This document shows, one piece after another, positions 22,644 through 37,207 of a stretch of 64,000 nucleotides of DNA (position 1 is its first letter; each line of letters opens with the position of its first letter). Position numbers and translations under genes: made by a program. The notes under the pieces were generated by a model, which was not told the origin of the DNA, made no database searches, and saw only the letters and a program-made list of their open reading frames with translations. Origin of the DNA: Rhynchopus euleeides (lineage: Eukaryota > Euglenozoa > Diplonemea > Diplonemida > Diplonemidae); NCBI GenBank assembly GCA_963210315.1, contig OY723237.1, positions 2,542,001 to 2,606,000 on the forward strand. The letters run 5' to 3'.

Positions 22644-24254
22644 ATGGCGCAGCTACGTGGTCAACAAATCAAACAACCAGGAAGTATTTTTCTGGCAGCC
22701 CATGCTCCGACATCATTACACACAAATCATACAGAACAATGTTTTCATCCCGGGGCAGTCGAAATCCACGACGACACCCACGTTCGAAATACATTCATAC
22801 CGGCAGCCTATACGCAATAACAGGCCTGATGTCCGTGACTGCCCACACGAGCGAGTTGTACTGGGCACGGCGAGACCAAGAAACAGATCGCGCTGTGGTT
22901 TTGTGTCTAATTCCACTGCACCCCGCCTCCCTGCTAACATCCCTCCACGACTGTTGATCTTTCCTCTTGTTGTTGTGATGCGATGTGTCAGTGTGTGGCC
23001 TGCATAGCGGCCCCAGCTCTGGGGTGTGTGGGGGCCGTGTGCGGATCAACGACTTGCCCAAGGGCTGGGTGTGCGCTTTCTGTCCACGCCAAGTGGATAC
23101 TACAGCGCCAGCCTTCGCCCACTCATTACCAGGATCTTGTACCACCAATTGCCCTTTGTCAAAGCCTGACCGCTCGTGCTTTCATTTTCTCTTTCCTTTT
23201 TCCGAACCGGTCGATCATTTTACACGTCGTACGTTTCATAATTTTATATATTGTCTTGATGGGGGACCGTCGTCCGAAGGTTCAGAAAAGTGCGTCGCCC
23301 TTCCAAAATATGGCGCCGCACTTGACACTTGACGCAGAGAAGTGCCTGAGGATGTCCTCCACCACAGTGCGCGGTTTCTTTTTCGGTTTTGTTGACTTCC
23401 TGTTGGTGTTTCCAAGGAGCCCTTTTGTTCCGGATGGGTCTCCTGAGGTGGTGCCACACACTAGGTTGTTTTGCGGCAGGGTTGCTGAACGCAGCCGACA
23501 CGATCCATGCCGTGGGCAACACATTCTGTGTTTGTGGCGTCCCATCTCAACAAACTCTTGTACCAGGCCCCAGTCCCTGCCATGCGCTTGTTTCCGACAC
23601 TTGCCCTTGGTGTGAACAATTGTATTGTGGACGAAACTAAAAGAGTGGGTCGGGACCGGGCCATTTCCCCTCTACACTCTGTGCTCCCAGGCTGCTCCAG
23701 ACGACCAGAAGGCGGCAGCCGAAGGTCGGCAACCAAGCCAAGGAGACACCGCACGACACCCACCCACCCCGGTATCATTCCATCACCTTTTTTGCGATCT
23801 CCCCGTTGACTTTTGTGCTGCTGGCCCTCCTCCCCAGACGACAATCAAGGCGGCGTTGCAACAATGAACTTTGCAACAATGAGAAATGTGATGCACTGTC
23901 GTAGCCACTTGCCCCCTGAACGAAAAGACCAAAGGGGGCGAAAGGTGGCACCATCCCTCACACCTGACACCCCTCCCTTCCTTAAAATGGTTCGAAGCGG
24001 CGACGCTTCCGCACGTGTGTGGTAGGTCGTGCCCAGTGGAGGTATTCCAAAAGAAGGGAATGCCACGGTGGGTCGTGCCTTGTGCTTGCGGAGCACGGTA
24101 GTCATCGTTAAGTGATCACCTGTATCGCTTTCGGCACCGTGACGAGGGAGCGTGTTTCAATAATAAACCCCCCCCCTGTATAATGTTAAATAACGCGTAA
24201 TATTAAATAGCGCATAATATTAAATATGACGCATAATATTGAATATAACGCATA

Positions 24255-25556
24255 CCTACCACCCCCCCGTGTATATGTCACCCCCCAAAAGGGGTGTGTT
24301 TATGTCACCCCCCCAGGGCTGCTGGGGGGGTGACATAAACACACCTTTTGGGGGGTGGGGTGTCGTGGGCACTCTTACAGGCTGAGACGACGTGTTGGTC
24401 AAGATTTTGGGGAGTAAATGGCCTCATCACGGTGGCCAGGACTGGGACCTCCCATGTGGGATATCCCAATGGGGTATCCCACACGGGTGATGGTCACTAT
24501 CCCACAGGGGAGGGCACGTGTTCCCCCCTGGGAGAACGTACGGTACCGACCTTGTCCATGGGAGACCCGATTGGGTCACGTAGGTTCTCCCAGGGGACAT
24601 CCTGTCCTCCCATGCGACATCCCATGGGACGGATGGGATATCCCTGGTGTTCGTATTGCAGCTTGGGTTAGCGTGCTGGCATCGCAGCAGTGTCCCCTCG
24701 AGTCCACTCAGTGAGAACCGATCCCGCTCTCCTACTCCTGCTCTACGTGATACCACACATCGCTCTCCTCCTCGTTGCGCTGGAAAGGAGGGGTGACACA
24801 CACACACACACTGGAAGCCGGGGATTGCCTGCTGATACTGAGACGCAATCTTCGCGACGACGCGTTGAAGAGAGCGCGGAATAGCCGCCGAACGAAAGAT
24901 GGAGGGAGAGGGGATGCAGCGGGTGCGCTTTGGAACCGCACGTATCACCTGCTTCCGGAGGAAACGGGAACGAGAAGGACAGACAGTACGTGTCTTGCGC
25001 TCCAGAAAGACCCAACGCAGGCTCTTCAACACGGGCAATGCGGGGTCTCTTCAACTTCGGTGCCACCTGCTCGCCAACGCTGTGTTGCAGGTTGCTTCAC
25101 GTGTCAGATGGGTGACCCAGCACTTCTCCTGCAGCGCAAGCATTTCAACATATTGCCCAACGACGACCCATCCAAAGTGAGAGTACGCGGTGCTCCTCCT
25201 CGGTTACTCTCGGTGATGCGCTGTCCGTGCCATTCATGTAGGTTGTCCGGACGGACACGCATGTGAGCTTGAAGTGTTTGTCTCGCAATAACGGGACACC
25301 ATGCCCTGTCTCCTCCTCCCCTTCCACCGGGGATGACATCCAGTTCTGCCTGTCCTCCCGACAGGCCAACCTGGAGTGCCAAGAGACGCCCCCCGAGCGT
25401 CTCTTGGCACTCCAGATTGGCCTGTGAGAGGGCTGAGGTGTGTGCGCGTGTGCGTATAGGGCCTCAAAGGCAACCACCCTAAAAAGGTGTGTTTATGTCA
25501 CCCCCCTCCCGATTTTTGCACCTGGGGGGGGTGACATATACACGGGGGGTGGTAGG
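24255..25556. mobile_element. 1,302-bp TIR element, copy 3
   Basis: Same length and ends as copy 1, at the same place in its unit. Confidence 0.85.
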
Positions 25557-25582
25557 TAATATTAAATAACTCGTAATATTAA

Positions 25583-26722
25583 CCCTTTAGACATCGGGGG
25601 GGTACGATTTAGAAGGCCCAAAAACCGGAATTCTGGCCACTTTGCCCAGTAAGCAATTTTCTACTACACCAAAATCGGAATTTTTTTTCATGGTGAAACG
25701 CGTTGTTTCAGAACGATCCGAGAATCGACTTTTTTTTGTGAAAAAAAGTATATTTTTTCCCACGGCAGGCGACTCCCAATGACCACCCAAAATGGTTTTG
25801 GCTGATTTTCGGGCCCAGCCACGTGGCCAAACCGGACCCCCAGATTCGGGAAAAAAATCCGAAAAATGTGTTTTTCGGGCAGAACGAGGACAGCGCAGTT
25901 CACGATGCCGAGACTTGGTGAAAAAGTCAAAAAATCTCGATTTTTGCCTGCTGATCCAATTTTTGGGTGAAAACGGTGAAAAATGCAGGGTTTGTGGGGT
26001 CAGGTCACCAGACTCAGACGCACCCTTCGGGCAGTTTTGGGGCGTATCTTTCCAGAAATGCGTTTTTAGGGGGCCTGGGGGTGTTTCGAGGCCATTTCTG
26101 TGACCACAGGTGCAGGACCCTCGGGTGGCCAGAAACCACCAAAAACCGAAAAATAGGTGGGTCCGAAATTTGGTTTCGGCCGGAAAAAATTTCAAATTTG
26201 GATTTTTTTCAGAATTTTTTCTGTCGTGAAATGCGCTGTTCTCGCCGTTTCCGAGAACATATTTTTCCCGAAAAAAATTTTTTTTTCCGGGTCACCACAA
26301 TTTGAAGTGCCGGGCAGGCAGTGCCGACAATGTTCTTTCGCCGGCAACTGCATTTTTTTCCGGAAAAATGTGTGTTCTTTGCGAGAATACGACGCGTTGC
26401 GTTCGGAACAGTTCACCATAAAAAAAAATCTTGAAAAAGTCGTAGTAGAAGACACTTTGCCCAGGTAATAACCCAAAGTGCCCAGATCCCAAAAAAATCC
26501 CGATTTCCGGAAATTTCCGTTTTTTCCAAGTTTCGCACTCGCAACAAACATTTGCCCTTTGGCGTGCCCATTTTTGTCTCCGGCGTTCGTGGAAAGAACT
26601 GCGACATCCGAGTTCACCATAAAAAAAATCGGGCAAAAATTCCGAGTAGAAAGTGCCTGAGTGCCAGTGGCCAAAAAAATCTGAGTTATCTACACATATA
26701 TGTGTAGATAACTCCTAAAGGG
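25583..26722. mobile_element. piggyBac-like element, copy 3
   Basis: Same 1,140 bp with TTAA flanks, carried along in unit 3. Confidence 0.75.
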
Positions 26723-27075
26723 TTAAATAGGGCGTTTTTGGGGGTTTTTTGGCCGTTTTTTTCGGCTAGAAGGCCAAAAGAGGTCATCTCCGGGGACGCA
26801 CAGTGTCTGTACATGACGTAGGTGACTGAAAAAATCCTATTTTCAGCACCCGTTGTTCGCCAGCGGTTTTTTGCAAGTGAGTCCTGATAGCAAACAGCCC
26901 AGAACTCATAATATTAAATATAGGCCCCCAAAACTCATAATATTAAATATAACTCATAATACTGTTGTAGTAAGTGGGTTGTTATATTGTAATATTCGGG
27001 ACCACTCCCGGAAAGTGGAATTTCATTTATTTTATTACAAAAATTACATTACAACCATACATCCTACTCTGGTTG

Positions 27076-28709
27076 AGTCTGGCAGAGTTCCGCAGACTTT
27101 TTTTTTATTTTTTTGACTTTTTCTTGACTTTTTTTAGTCTGCCAGAGTCAAGAAAAAGTCAAGGAAAAGTCAAAGAAAAGTCAAAAAAAGTCCAAAAGCC
27201 AAAAAGTCAAGAAAAAGTCCAAGAAAAGTCAAAGAAAAGTCCAGACAGTCAAGGAAAAGTCAAGAAAAAGTCACAAAAAAGTCAACAGCTCAAAAAAAAG
27301 TCAAGAAAAAGTCAAAGAAAAGTCAACAAAAGTCCACAAAAGTCTACAAAAGTCCGAGAAAAGTCCACAAAAGTCAGCCCAGTGCAGGACTCTTCGACAG
27401 AGGGGCGGGGGAGAGAGGATGCCGCTCGAAGCATCTGACGTTGAAAAGACAACGGGGGCGGCGACACAGATCCCTGCACACAGCGAACACATACGCTATC
27501 TACCCGCTCCAGCACGTGCCCCAGGCAGAGGTCTCCCACCTGACGTTCAACGTGCGGGAGGGTGCTCGGGGACATCATCACGACGGGTGGGAGGGCAGGC
27601 AAGGGATGTCCCCAGGTCCGGCTCGGCCCTCTCCAAGGCGGTGCCCACGACCATCTCTTGATCAGATGGGCCTGCCAGGCGTTCGATCTCCTTATCCAAC
27701 GTTGCTTCCTTGGTGGATGGGTTGAGAAATAGGTCACAGAGCCCAGAGCGCGTGCACAAGCGGCTCTTCCTGGTGTGATTGCCAAGAACCCCACAGACGT
27801 GTACAATGGCCTCGTCGCGGACCCGTCAAAGTTCGCCGCCTCTGCCGATGATATGTCCCATGACGACGAGCTGGACGCCAGGAGGTGTGCGACAGGCGGC
27901 TCCGGGTCGAGCAGGTCATCATGAAACCTGCACGCTGGGGCCAGCTCGACGTCCAGCAGCGTCCCGGGGACGCTCAGGACGCCGCCACGTACCTGCACAC
28001 CGTCCGGATGTTGCTGGGCGGGGCGGACTCGGGTTGAGCTGATCAACCACCTAGATGCGATGTTGTTTTTCTGCTTCTGACTGTCACGTTCTGGGCGACG
28101 CTGGGGTACTCTGCTGCCCTCGCCTTCCGCACAGAGACTGGTAGCTTACGTCAACAAAACGCAAGCATGCCATTCCCATGGCACAAAAAGGGTGCCGAGA
28201 AGGGCATCCCGAGCACCGGAAACGGAGCTTCTAACGAGACATGAAAGGCGGAGAGCCGCTGTTCCCGTAAGGCGGCGCGGACTACTACATCGCGGGGTTT
28301 TCACTGGGGCAAGCCGAGCGGGGCGCGCAAGAGAGGGAACTACTGACCTCCACGCGGAATGCCCGACAGGGGCGCCTCAGAAGAGACCCGTAAACACGCA
28401 TCCGCGCAACCTGACCCCGGTCAGGCCAGAATCACTGGCTGACTGGGCTGACTTTTGTGGACTTTTCTTGGACTTTTGTAGACTTTTGTGGACTTTTGTT
28501 GACTTTTCTTTGACTTTTTCTTGACTTTTTTTGAGCTGTTGACTTTTTTTTTGACTTTTTCTTGACTTTTCCTTGACTTTTTTGAGTTTTTTTTGACTTT
28601 TTCGAGTCTGGCAGACTTTTTTAAAAAGTCAAGAAAAAGTCAAAAAAAAGTCAAGAAAAAGTCAAAAATCGAGGTCCCCGACCAAAAGTCTGGCAGACTC
28701 TGCCAGACT
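27076..28709. mobile_element. Fold-back element, copy 3
   Basis: Same as copy 2, including the longer left arm. Confidence 0.6.
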
Positions 28710-29806
28710 ATGATGTATGTGGGTACGAAATAGGGGCCTATTTCGTTAAAAAAATGATTCTGGGAAAACCCTTCTCCCACCTCTCTCCCGGGCATTTCTC
28801 CCAAGGGGGAGAAATTAAATAAAAAAAGTTTCTCGGAAGTTTTTGCCTCAGGTGGGAAGGGGTTCTGAAGGAGAAGGACAGCACCCTCTCGTAAAATTGA
28901 TACCACCACGCTTCGCACGGAGCGGAAATAACCCAAAGAAGCGAGATCTGAACCTGAGGACCGTCGGAGCTATTGCCGGCATCAGGCCGATGTACCTCTT
29001 GAGCATGCTGTCTCAAGGTGCACGTTGTCTGTATGTGGTGTTCGACTATGAAGCGGTCTCGGGGACGAGGCTGACCAATGTTGACTACCGTGGCCTCCGG
29101 CGGCTGGGGGGCTCTGCCCCCCAGACCCCCCTGTGACCTGTGAAGTCTGTCCAACAGGAACTAACGAGCGCATGTGACCGTGCCCTTCCTTCTCGAGAAC
29201 GGGTATCGGCGACGGTCCGTGATCCTGTTTTGGGTTCGTCACCAACTCCCGAAGTACTCACTGATTGCCGCAAAACTTCCATTTTGCAGCCGCGAACCGC
29301 GAAATGGGCCCCTTGCGCCAAACATATATAGTACCCTGCCGCTGGTCTGGACCCTTGAGGCAATTTGTCTGAGGGGCCGATGTTGCATGATTTCGCGCGC
29401 GCGAAGCGCGCGCGAAAAAATTTTGAGGCGGCAATTTTACCCCTTTCTCCCACAGTCTCTGAGGAAGGTGGGAGATAGCGAACACCCTGCTTTCAGTCAA
29501 CAAAAAAAGCAGTCCGTCTGTTGTGTCTAGAGGACAGGGTGTGATGCGTTGGATCAACGAAGGGGGCTGGGCGCCCCACCCACAACCCCCCCATACCCAC
29601 GCCCCCCAAGCCCCCAGCTGCTGCCGTGGTGCCGTTGTGCTTTGTGTGCCCACCCGACGAGCAAAGCCTGCTTCTGTTTTCTAATCCGTGTTCTGCTTCC
29701 ACCCTGCCAGAGCCACCCCGTCTGCTTCTTCGTGCCAGCACTCCTGCATGCACTGCCCACACCACACCACACACCCTTCGCAGTTGTGGATACCTACAGA
29801 GCACAC

Positions 29807-32800
29807 ATGGACCGGGCTGCCACGAGGCTGCCGAGGGACGTGGACGATGAGGGCATGGACCAGGAAGAGGAGGGCGGTGCTGCTGAGATGCTCCGTCGTG
29901 ACGACAGCACAGTGGTCAGCGTGAAGCAGGAGGTGTGGCGGCGGGCCGTCAGCGTGCACATGGTGATCGCCATGGTGTGCCTGTTGGGCGTTGTGCTGAG
30001 CGTCACGAGCTCGGAGATGCTGGGGACGACAGCGTGCGACATGGCTATCGATGACACGCGGCGCACCATGGACAACGCCACCAACGCCTTAGGGAAGTCC
30101 GCCACCGATTCGCTCGACAAGGTGTCGGGGGATCTGCTGGGTGCCTCGCAGGTCGGCATGGCAGGCATGCTGCAGATGTTCCTCTCTGAGGGCCTGAAGG
30201 AGGCGAACGGCCTGCGCCACACCGTCACCACCTTCCTGCAGGACGTGCCGAAGAACGAGTCGGAGTGGCTCTGGCACGGCGCCCCTGCGCTGTGGCACCA
30301 GTCCGTCACCCTGCTGGAGGACTCCCCCGTGCTGGCGTTGGGCACCTACACCGACACCATGGGGCTGCTCTACTTCATGTCGGGCGGGAAGCTTGCGCTC
30401 TACCTTCTCGACGACGCACGCCCCAACAACAGCTTTTTCGGCTACGCCTTGCCGGATGGGACGGGTCGGGAACAAGCCCGCATCCCAACGACGACAACTG
30501 CGGGCCGCCTGCGGACCACGAGCTTGGCAAACACAACGTACCTGCCCTTCCAGCAGCTGAAGTTCAGTGGGCTCGTTCCCGTGGGCACTGGGGTGGGCAT
30601 GGTGCTGGTTGAGAAATTCCGTGACAGGGCAGGCGTGCACCGCTACATTGCAGCCAGCATGTACATGCGCCTCTCGAAAATCCAGACGTACGTCACAGAC
30701 ATGGCGCAGACAGGGGAGGGGTCCGTCCCGCGGGTGTTCCTTGTCGTCGCCAGCTGCTGGCTTGCAGACGCCAAGCGTGCCCTGGGCCTGGAGCTGCAGG
30801 AGTACGACGAACAGACTGGGTACGCCACCGCCGTGTCGCACGGCGAATGCACGGAGGAGTTTATCGGAGTGAACACCATGACAGGCCGCACGGGCCCGCA
30901 GAACCGCATCGTCCCCGCCGTCAACGTGAGCGATCCCTACATCAGGGGCATCGCTGTGTCGCTTGATGGCGACTACGCCAGCTGCGTGGGGCGGCACCGC
31001 AGGGTCACCCTGACCATCAACGGCACCGACGAAGACCATTTTGTGGGTGCACAGCGCATCACCTTTGCGGACGCAGGGCTCGACTGGTGGGTGGTGATGT
31101 CTGTCGACGCGCTGTCCATCTTCGGAGAGGTCGACGCAAGCCGCGAAGCGGTCACCATGCAGATTGAGGAGGAGAAGGGGCGCGTGGCTGAAGACGTCAG
31201 AACCAACCGCAACATCGCACGGGGTATCGTCGTGGTCGTCGGGTTTGCGATCATCCTCGGCAGCTTCTACGTGTCGTACATTGTGGTGCGCCCCATCAAG
31301 GCGCTGCAGGAGAAGATGATGCGCGTGGCCAACATGGAGCTGGCAGGCCTCGACCTGCAGGCGACATCCCTGTTCTACGAGGTGTACCGCATGCAGACAG
31401 ACTTCCGCCGTATGGTGGAGAACCTGGTGGAGTTCCGCGCCTACGTCCCGCTGGCCGTGCTGGAGGGGTCGGGGGCTGGGGACAGCATGAAGCAGCGCAC
31501 AGTGCCGCCACCCACAGGGAACGTGACTATCCTGTTCACCGACATCAAGGGCTCCACAGAGCTGTGGCGCCGCAGCCCGGCTGACATGAACACAGCCATG
31601 GAGACCCACAACGAGGAGATTCGTGCGGCCTGTGCCGACCACGGCGGGTATGAGGTGAAGACCATCGGCGACTCCTTCATGATCTCCTTCTCCTGCCCGG
31701 TGGCGGCGGCGCAGTGTGCGTTGGACATCCAGTCGCGTCTGCGCAAGCGGCGCTGGCCCTCGCCCCTGATGCTGCCGGAGGCAGGGCTGGTGGTGCGCAT
31801 CGGGATCAACACCGGCCCCACCATCGCCGAGAAGAACCCTGTGACGGGGCGTGTGGACTACCGTGGCAGCACCGTCAATCTGGCCTCGCGTGTGGAGGGC
31901 AAGGCGCTGTCGGGCACCGTGTGTGTCACATCCGATACCTTCGCGCAGATCAAGGGTGACCTGCAGCAGCTGGGCAGCCCTGCCGTGTCGAACCTGGGTG
32001 TGCAGGAGATCCGTGGGCTGGATGGTGGGTACCTGCTCCACCTGATGGTGCCCAGCCACCTGAGCAAGCGCTTCAGTGATGCGGAGACCGACTGCGAGTG
32101 CCGGCAGGCGGAGGGGGCGCGGGTCAACTTCAGCGGCGTGCAGACCGACACAACGCCGTCTAGGTCCAGCAGGTCGAGCGGGTCCTCGCTCGAGAGCAAC
32201 ACCACCAAGCAGCGCAGGCAGGACCTGAAGGGGAAGACCGCTCTCCAGGTGACGCGTGGGGGTGTGACTGTCGCTGTCTGCCGCTTGGTATGTGCCGCCG
32301 TTGCCACTGCTTCTCGCCAGGGTTGGTGGGGGTTGTGATATGGTGTGGTGTGGCTTTCCTGGTGGGCAACGTGTCGGGCCGCCCCTACCCCGATACCATC
32401 CGCCCCCCCCACAGAATGAAAGCCGGAGTGACGGGAAGACGTTCGACAACAGCAACATCATGGTGAGGTCTGCTGTGGAGGCCGCGCATGCCACGGGAGG
32501 CGTAGTGGGCAACGTGTCGGGCCGCACCCTCACCGTGGTGTGGAACGCATCGAAGCGCTGCTCCATGCACAGCACCGCAGCACTCACCTTTGCGCAGGAG
32601 ATGAAGAACCTGAAGTACATGCTGCAGGTCGGCCTCAGCACTGGCACCATGCTGCACGGCAATGTCGGAACACGTGCCAGCCGTTTCCCAACGGCCATCG
32701 GCCTGCCGCTCGATGCGGCTGAGGCAATGACGGACCACGCGCGCATGTTCGGTGTGTACTGTCTCTACGCAGACTGCACGGCAGACAGCCGCCTGCAGTC

Positions 32801-33557
32801 GGAGGCGACTGTGCGCTCCTGCGTGCGTCTGGTGGACATCTGGCTCGAGGCCTCCCGCAAGCGCCAGGCCCGCATCTACGAGGTGTGTCTGGAGCGCCTG
32901 CAGAACGCCATCCAAGGCTGGGCAGGCGCCATGACGAGCACCTCTACCGGCCCTCAACTGGACCTCGAGCGCCACACGCGTGTGACTGAGGCAGCCATGC
33001 GTGGGGGGGAAGGCCTCAACGAGCTGCGCCAGCTCGCCGCACAGGACCCCAGCGACAGGGTGCTTGAGGTATGCCCCTCTTCCCCACCCGTGCCTTGCCG
33101 CGTTGCGGTGTGGTCTTCTGTTCCCTGCATGGTCATAGAGATGTCTGCCGCACGCACGAATCGCTTGCGGAGCACATGAGGTTGAGTGTCACTGCGATCT
33201 GCGCTGTTTTGTTTATCGTGTTCGCATTGATCCACAACACACCATCCCCCTTCCTCAGCGCGTGCTGGAGATGATCACCTATTCCAAGCCGACGGCGGGC
33301 TACCGGTGCCAGGTCTTGTTTACCAAAGTGCCGGTTGCAGCTGACTACGAGTCTATCGGTGGGTGTGTCGTCGCCTCGAAGTGATGAGTGATGTGTGCCA
33401 CACTGGCCAGGAATGGGCTGCAGTGCCGTGTAACAGCTGCGCAGCCTGTTCTTTCTTTCTCTTCCTTCATCCCCGAGGGTGTGTTGCGTGCTTTCCCTTG
33501 ACGCCTACCGACCCCCAAGCAGCGGTGCCGCTGGCCCATGTGGCCTCGGCGAACTAA
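29807..33557 (+). CDS. Receptor-type adenylate cyclase, copy 3 (4 exons)
   Basis: Exons 29807-32248, 32415-33068, 33259-33358, 33523-33557. It carries Gly for Glu at 73, just after the first membrane segment, Thr at 823 and Ser at 867. Two silent changes (GAC for GAT, GGC for GGT, near 30769-30787) are private to this copy. The catalytic residues are intact. Confidence 0.85.
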
Positions 33558-35168
33558 ATGGCGCAGCTACGTGGTCAACAAATCAAACAACCAGGAAGTA
33601 TTTTTCTGGCAGCCCATGCTCCGACATCATTACACACAAATCATACAGAACAATGTTTTCATCCCGGGGCAGTCGAAATCCACGACGACACCCACGTTCG
33701 AAATACATTCATACCGGCAGCCTATACGCAATAACAGGCCTGATGTCCGTGACTGCCCACACGAGCGAGTTGTACTGGGCACGGCGAGACCAAGAAACAG
33801 ATCGCGCTGTGGTTTTGTGTCTAATTCCACTGCACCCCGCCTCCCTGCTAACATCCCTCCACGACTGTTGATCTTTCCTCTTGTTGTTGTGATGCGATGT
33901 GTCAGTGTGTGGCCTGCATAGCGGCCCCAGCTCTGGGGTGTGTGGGGGCCGTGTGCGGATCAACGACTTGCCCAAGGGCTGGGTGTGCGCTTTCTGTCCA
34001 CGCCAAGTGGATACTACAGCGCCAGCCTTCGCCCACTCATTACCAGGATCTTGTACCACCAATTGCCCTTTGTCAAAGCCTGACCGCTCGTGCTTTCATT
34101 TTCTCTTTCCTTTTTCCGAACCGGTCGATCATTTTACACGTCGTACGTTTCATAATTTTATATATTGTCTTGATGGGGGACCGTCGTCCGAAGGTTCAGA
34201 AAAGTGCGTCGCCCTTCCAAAATATGGCGCCGCACTTGACACTTGACGCAGAGAAGTGCCTGAGGATGTCCTCCACCACAGTGCGCGGTTTCTTTTTCGG
34301 TTTTGTTGACTTCCTGTTGGTGTTTCCAAGGAGCCCTTTTGTTCCGGATGGGTCTCCTGAGGTGGTGCCACACACTAGGTTGTTTTGCGGCAGGGTTGCT
34401 GAACGCAGCCGACACGATCCATGCCGTGGGCAACACATTCTGTGTTTGTGGCGTCCCATCTCAACAAACTCTTGTACCAGGCCCCAGTCCCTGCCATGCG
34501 CTTGTTTCCGACACTTGCCCTTGGTGTGAACAATTGTATTGTGGACGAAACTAAAAGAGTGGGTCGGGACCGGGCCATTTCCCCTCTACACTCTGTGCTC
34601 CCAGGCTGCTCCAGACGACCAGAAGGCGGCAGCCGAAGGTCGGCAACCAAGCCAAGGAGACACCGCACGACACCCACCCACCCCGGTATCATTCCATCAC
34701 CTTTTTTGCGATCTCCCCGTTGACTTTTGTGCTGCTGGCCCTCCTCCCCAGACGACAATCAAGGCGGCGTTGCAACAATGAACTTTGCAACAATGAGAAA
34801 TGTGATGCACTGTCGTAGCCACTTGCCCCCTGAACGAAAAGACCAAAGGGGGCGAAAGGTGGCACCATCCCTCACACCTGACACCCCTCCCTTCCTTAAA
34901 ATGGTTCGAAGCGGCGACGCTTCCGCACGTGTGTGGTAGGTCGTGCCCAGTGGAGGTATTCCAAAAGAAGGGAATGCCACGGTGGGTCGTGCCTTGTGCT
35001 TGCGGAGCACGGTAGTCATCGTTAAGTGATCACCTGTATCGCTTTCGGCACCGTGACGAGGGAGCGTGTTTCAATAATAAACCCCCCCCCTGTATAATGT
35101 TAAATAACGCGTAATATTAAATAGCGCATAATATTAAATATGACGCATAATATTGAATATAACGCATA

Positions 35169-36470
35169 CCTACCACCCCCCCGTGTATATGTCACCCCCC
35201 AAAAGGGGTGTGTTTATGTCACCCCCCCAGGGCTGCTGGGGGGGTGACATAAACACACCTTTTGGGGGGTGGGGTGTCGTGGGCACTCTTACAGGCTGAG
35301 ACGACGTGTTGGTCAAGATTTTGGGGAGTAAATGGCCTCATCACGGTGGCCAGGACTGGGACCTCCCATGTGGGATATCCCAATGGGGTATCCCACACGG
35401 GTGATGGTCACTATCCCACAGGGGAGGGCACGTGTTCCCCCCTGGGAGAACGTACGGTACCGACCTTGTCCATGGGAGACCCGATTGGGTCACGTAGGTT
35501 CTCCCAGGGGACATCCTGTCCTCCCATGCGACATCCCATGGGACGGATGGGATATCCCTGGTGTTCGTATTGCAGCTTGGGTTAGCGTGCTGGCATCGCA
35601 GCAGTGTCCCCTCGAGTCCACTCAGTGAGAACCGATCCCGCTCTCCTACTCCTGCTCTACGTGATACCACACATCGCTCTCCTCCTCGTTGCGCTGGAAA
35701 GGAGGGGTGACACACACACACACACTGGAAGCCGGGGATTGCCTGCTGATACTGAGACGCAATCTTCGCGACGACGCGTTGAAGAGAGCGCGGAATAGCC
35801 GCCGAACGAAAGATGGAGGGAGAGGGGATGCAGCGGGTGCGCTTTGGAACCGCACGTATCACCTGCTTCCGGAGGAAACGGGAACGAGAAGGACAGACAG
35901 TACGTGTCTTGCGCTCCAGAAAGACCCAACGCAGGCTCTTCAACACGGGCAATGCGGGGTCTCTTCAACTTCGGTGCCACCTGCTCGCCAACGCTGTGTT
36001 GCAGGTTGCTTCACGTGTCAGATGGGTGACCCAGCACTTCTCCTGCAGCGCAAGCATTTCAACATATTGCCCAACGACGACCCATCCAAAGTGAGAGTAC
36101 GCGGTGCTCCTCCTCGGTTACTCTCGGTGATGCGCTGTCCGTGCCATTCATGTAGGTTGTCCGGACGGACACGCATGTGAGCTTGAAGTGTTTGTCTCGC
36201 AATAACGGGACACCATGCCCTGTCTCCTCCTCCCCTTCCACCGGGGATGACATCCAGTTCTGCCTGTCCTCCCGACAGGCCAACCTGGAGTGCCAAGAGA
36301 CGCCCCCCGAGCGTCTCTTGGCACTCCAGATTGGCCTGTGAGAGGGCTGAGGTGTGTGCGCGTGTGCGTATAGGGCCTCAAAGGCAACCACCCTAAAAAG
36401 GTGTGTTTATGTCACCCCCCTCCCGATTTTTGCACCTGGGGGGGGTGACATATACACGGGGGGTGGTAGG
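35169..36470. mobile_element. 1,302-bp TIR element, copy 4
   Basis: Same length and ends as copy 1, at the same place in its unit. This is the last occurrence; unit five lacks it. Confidence 0.85.
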
Positions 36471-37207
36471 TAATATTAAATAACTCGTAATATTAACCCT
36501 TTAGACATCGGGGGGGTACGATTTAGAAGGCCCAAAAACCGGAATTCTGGCCACTTTGCCCAGTAAGCAATTTTCTACTACACCAAAATCGGAATTTTTT
36601 TTCATGGTGAAACGCGTTGTTTCAGAACGATCCGAGAATCGACTTTTTTTTGTGAAAAAAAGTATATTTTTTCCCACGGCAGGCGACTCCCAATGACCAC
36701 CCAAAATGGTTTTGGCTGATTTTCGGGCCCAGCCACGTGGCCAAACCGGACCCCCAGATTCGGGAAAAAAATCCGAAAAATGTGTTTTTCGGGCAGAACG
36801 AGGACAGCGCAGTTCACGATGCCGAGACTTGGTGAAAAAGTCAAAAAATCTCGATTTTTGCCTGCTGATCCAATTTTTGGGTGAAAACGGTGAAAAATGC
36901 AGGGTTTGTGGGGTCAGGTCACCAGACTCAGACGCACCCTTCGGGCAGTTTTGGGGCGTATCTTTCCAGAAATGCGTTTTTAGGGGGCCTGGGGGTGTTT
37001 CGAGGCCATTTCTGTGACCACAGGTGCAGGACCCTCGGGTGGCCAGAAACCACCAAAAACCGAAAAATAGGTGGGTCCGAAATTTGGTTTCGGCCGGAAA
37101 AAATTTCAAATTTGGATTTTTTTCAGAATTTTTTCTGTCGTGAAATGCGCTGTTCTCGCCGTTTCCGAGAACATATTTTTCCCGAAAAAAAATTTTTTTT
37201 CCGGGTC

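Larger units (their letters stand above)
13341..24254 (+). repeat. 10.9-kb tandem unit, copy 2
   Basis: Unit of 10,914 bp directly abutting copy 1. It shares its AGTC-arm insertion and AT-repeat deletion with copy 3, so copies 2 and 3 are sisters in those features. Its cyclase is told apart by Ser to Ile at residue 867. Confidence 0.95.
24255..35168 (+). repeat. 10.9-kb tandem unit, copy 3
   Basis: Unit of 10,914 bp. Its cyclase carries Gly instead of Glu at residue 73, shared with copy 4, plus two private silent changes near 30769 and 30787. Confidence 0.95.

Noticed and set aside
2426..35168. rDNA array (period near 11 kb)
   Set aside because: No rRNA-like sequence was recognised; the unit's conserved gene is a cyclase.
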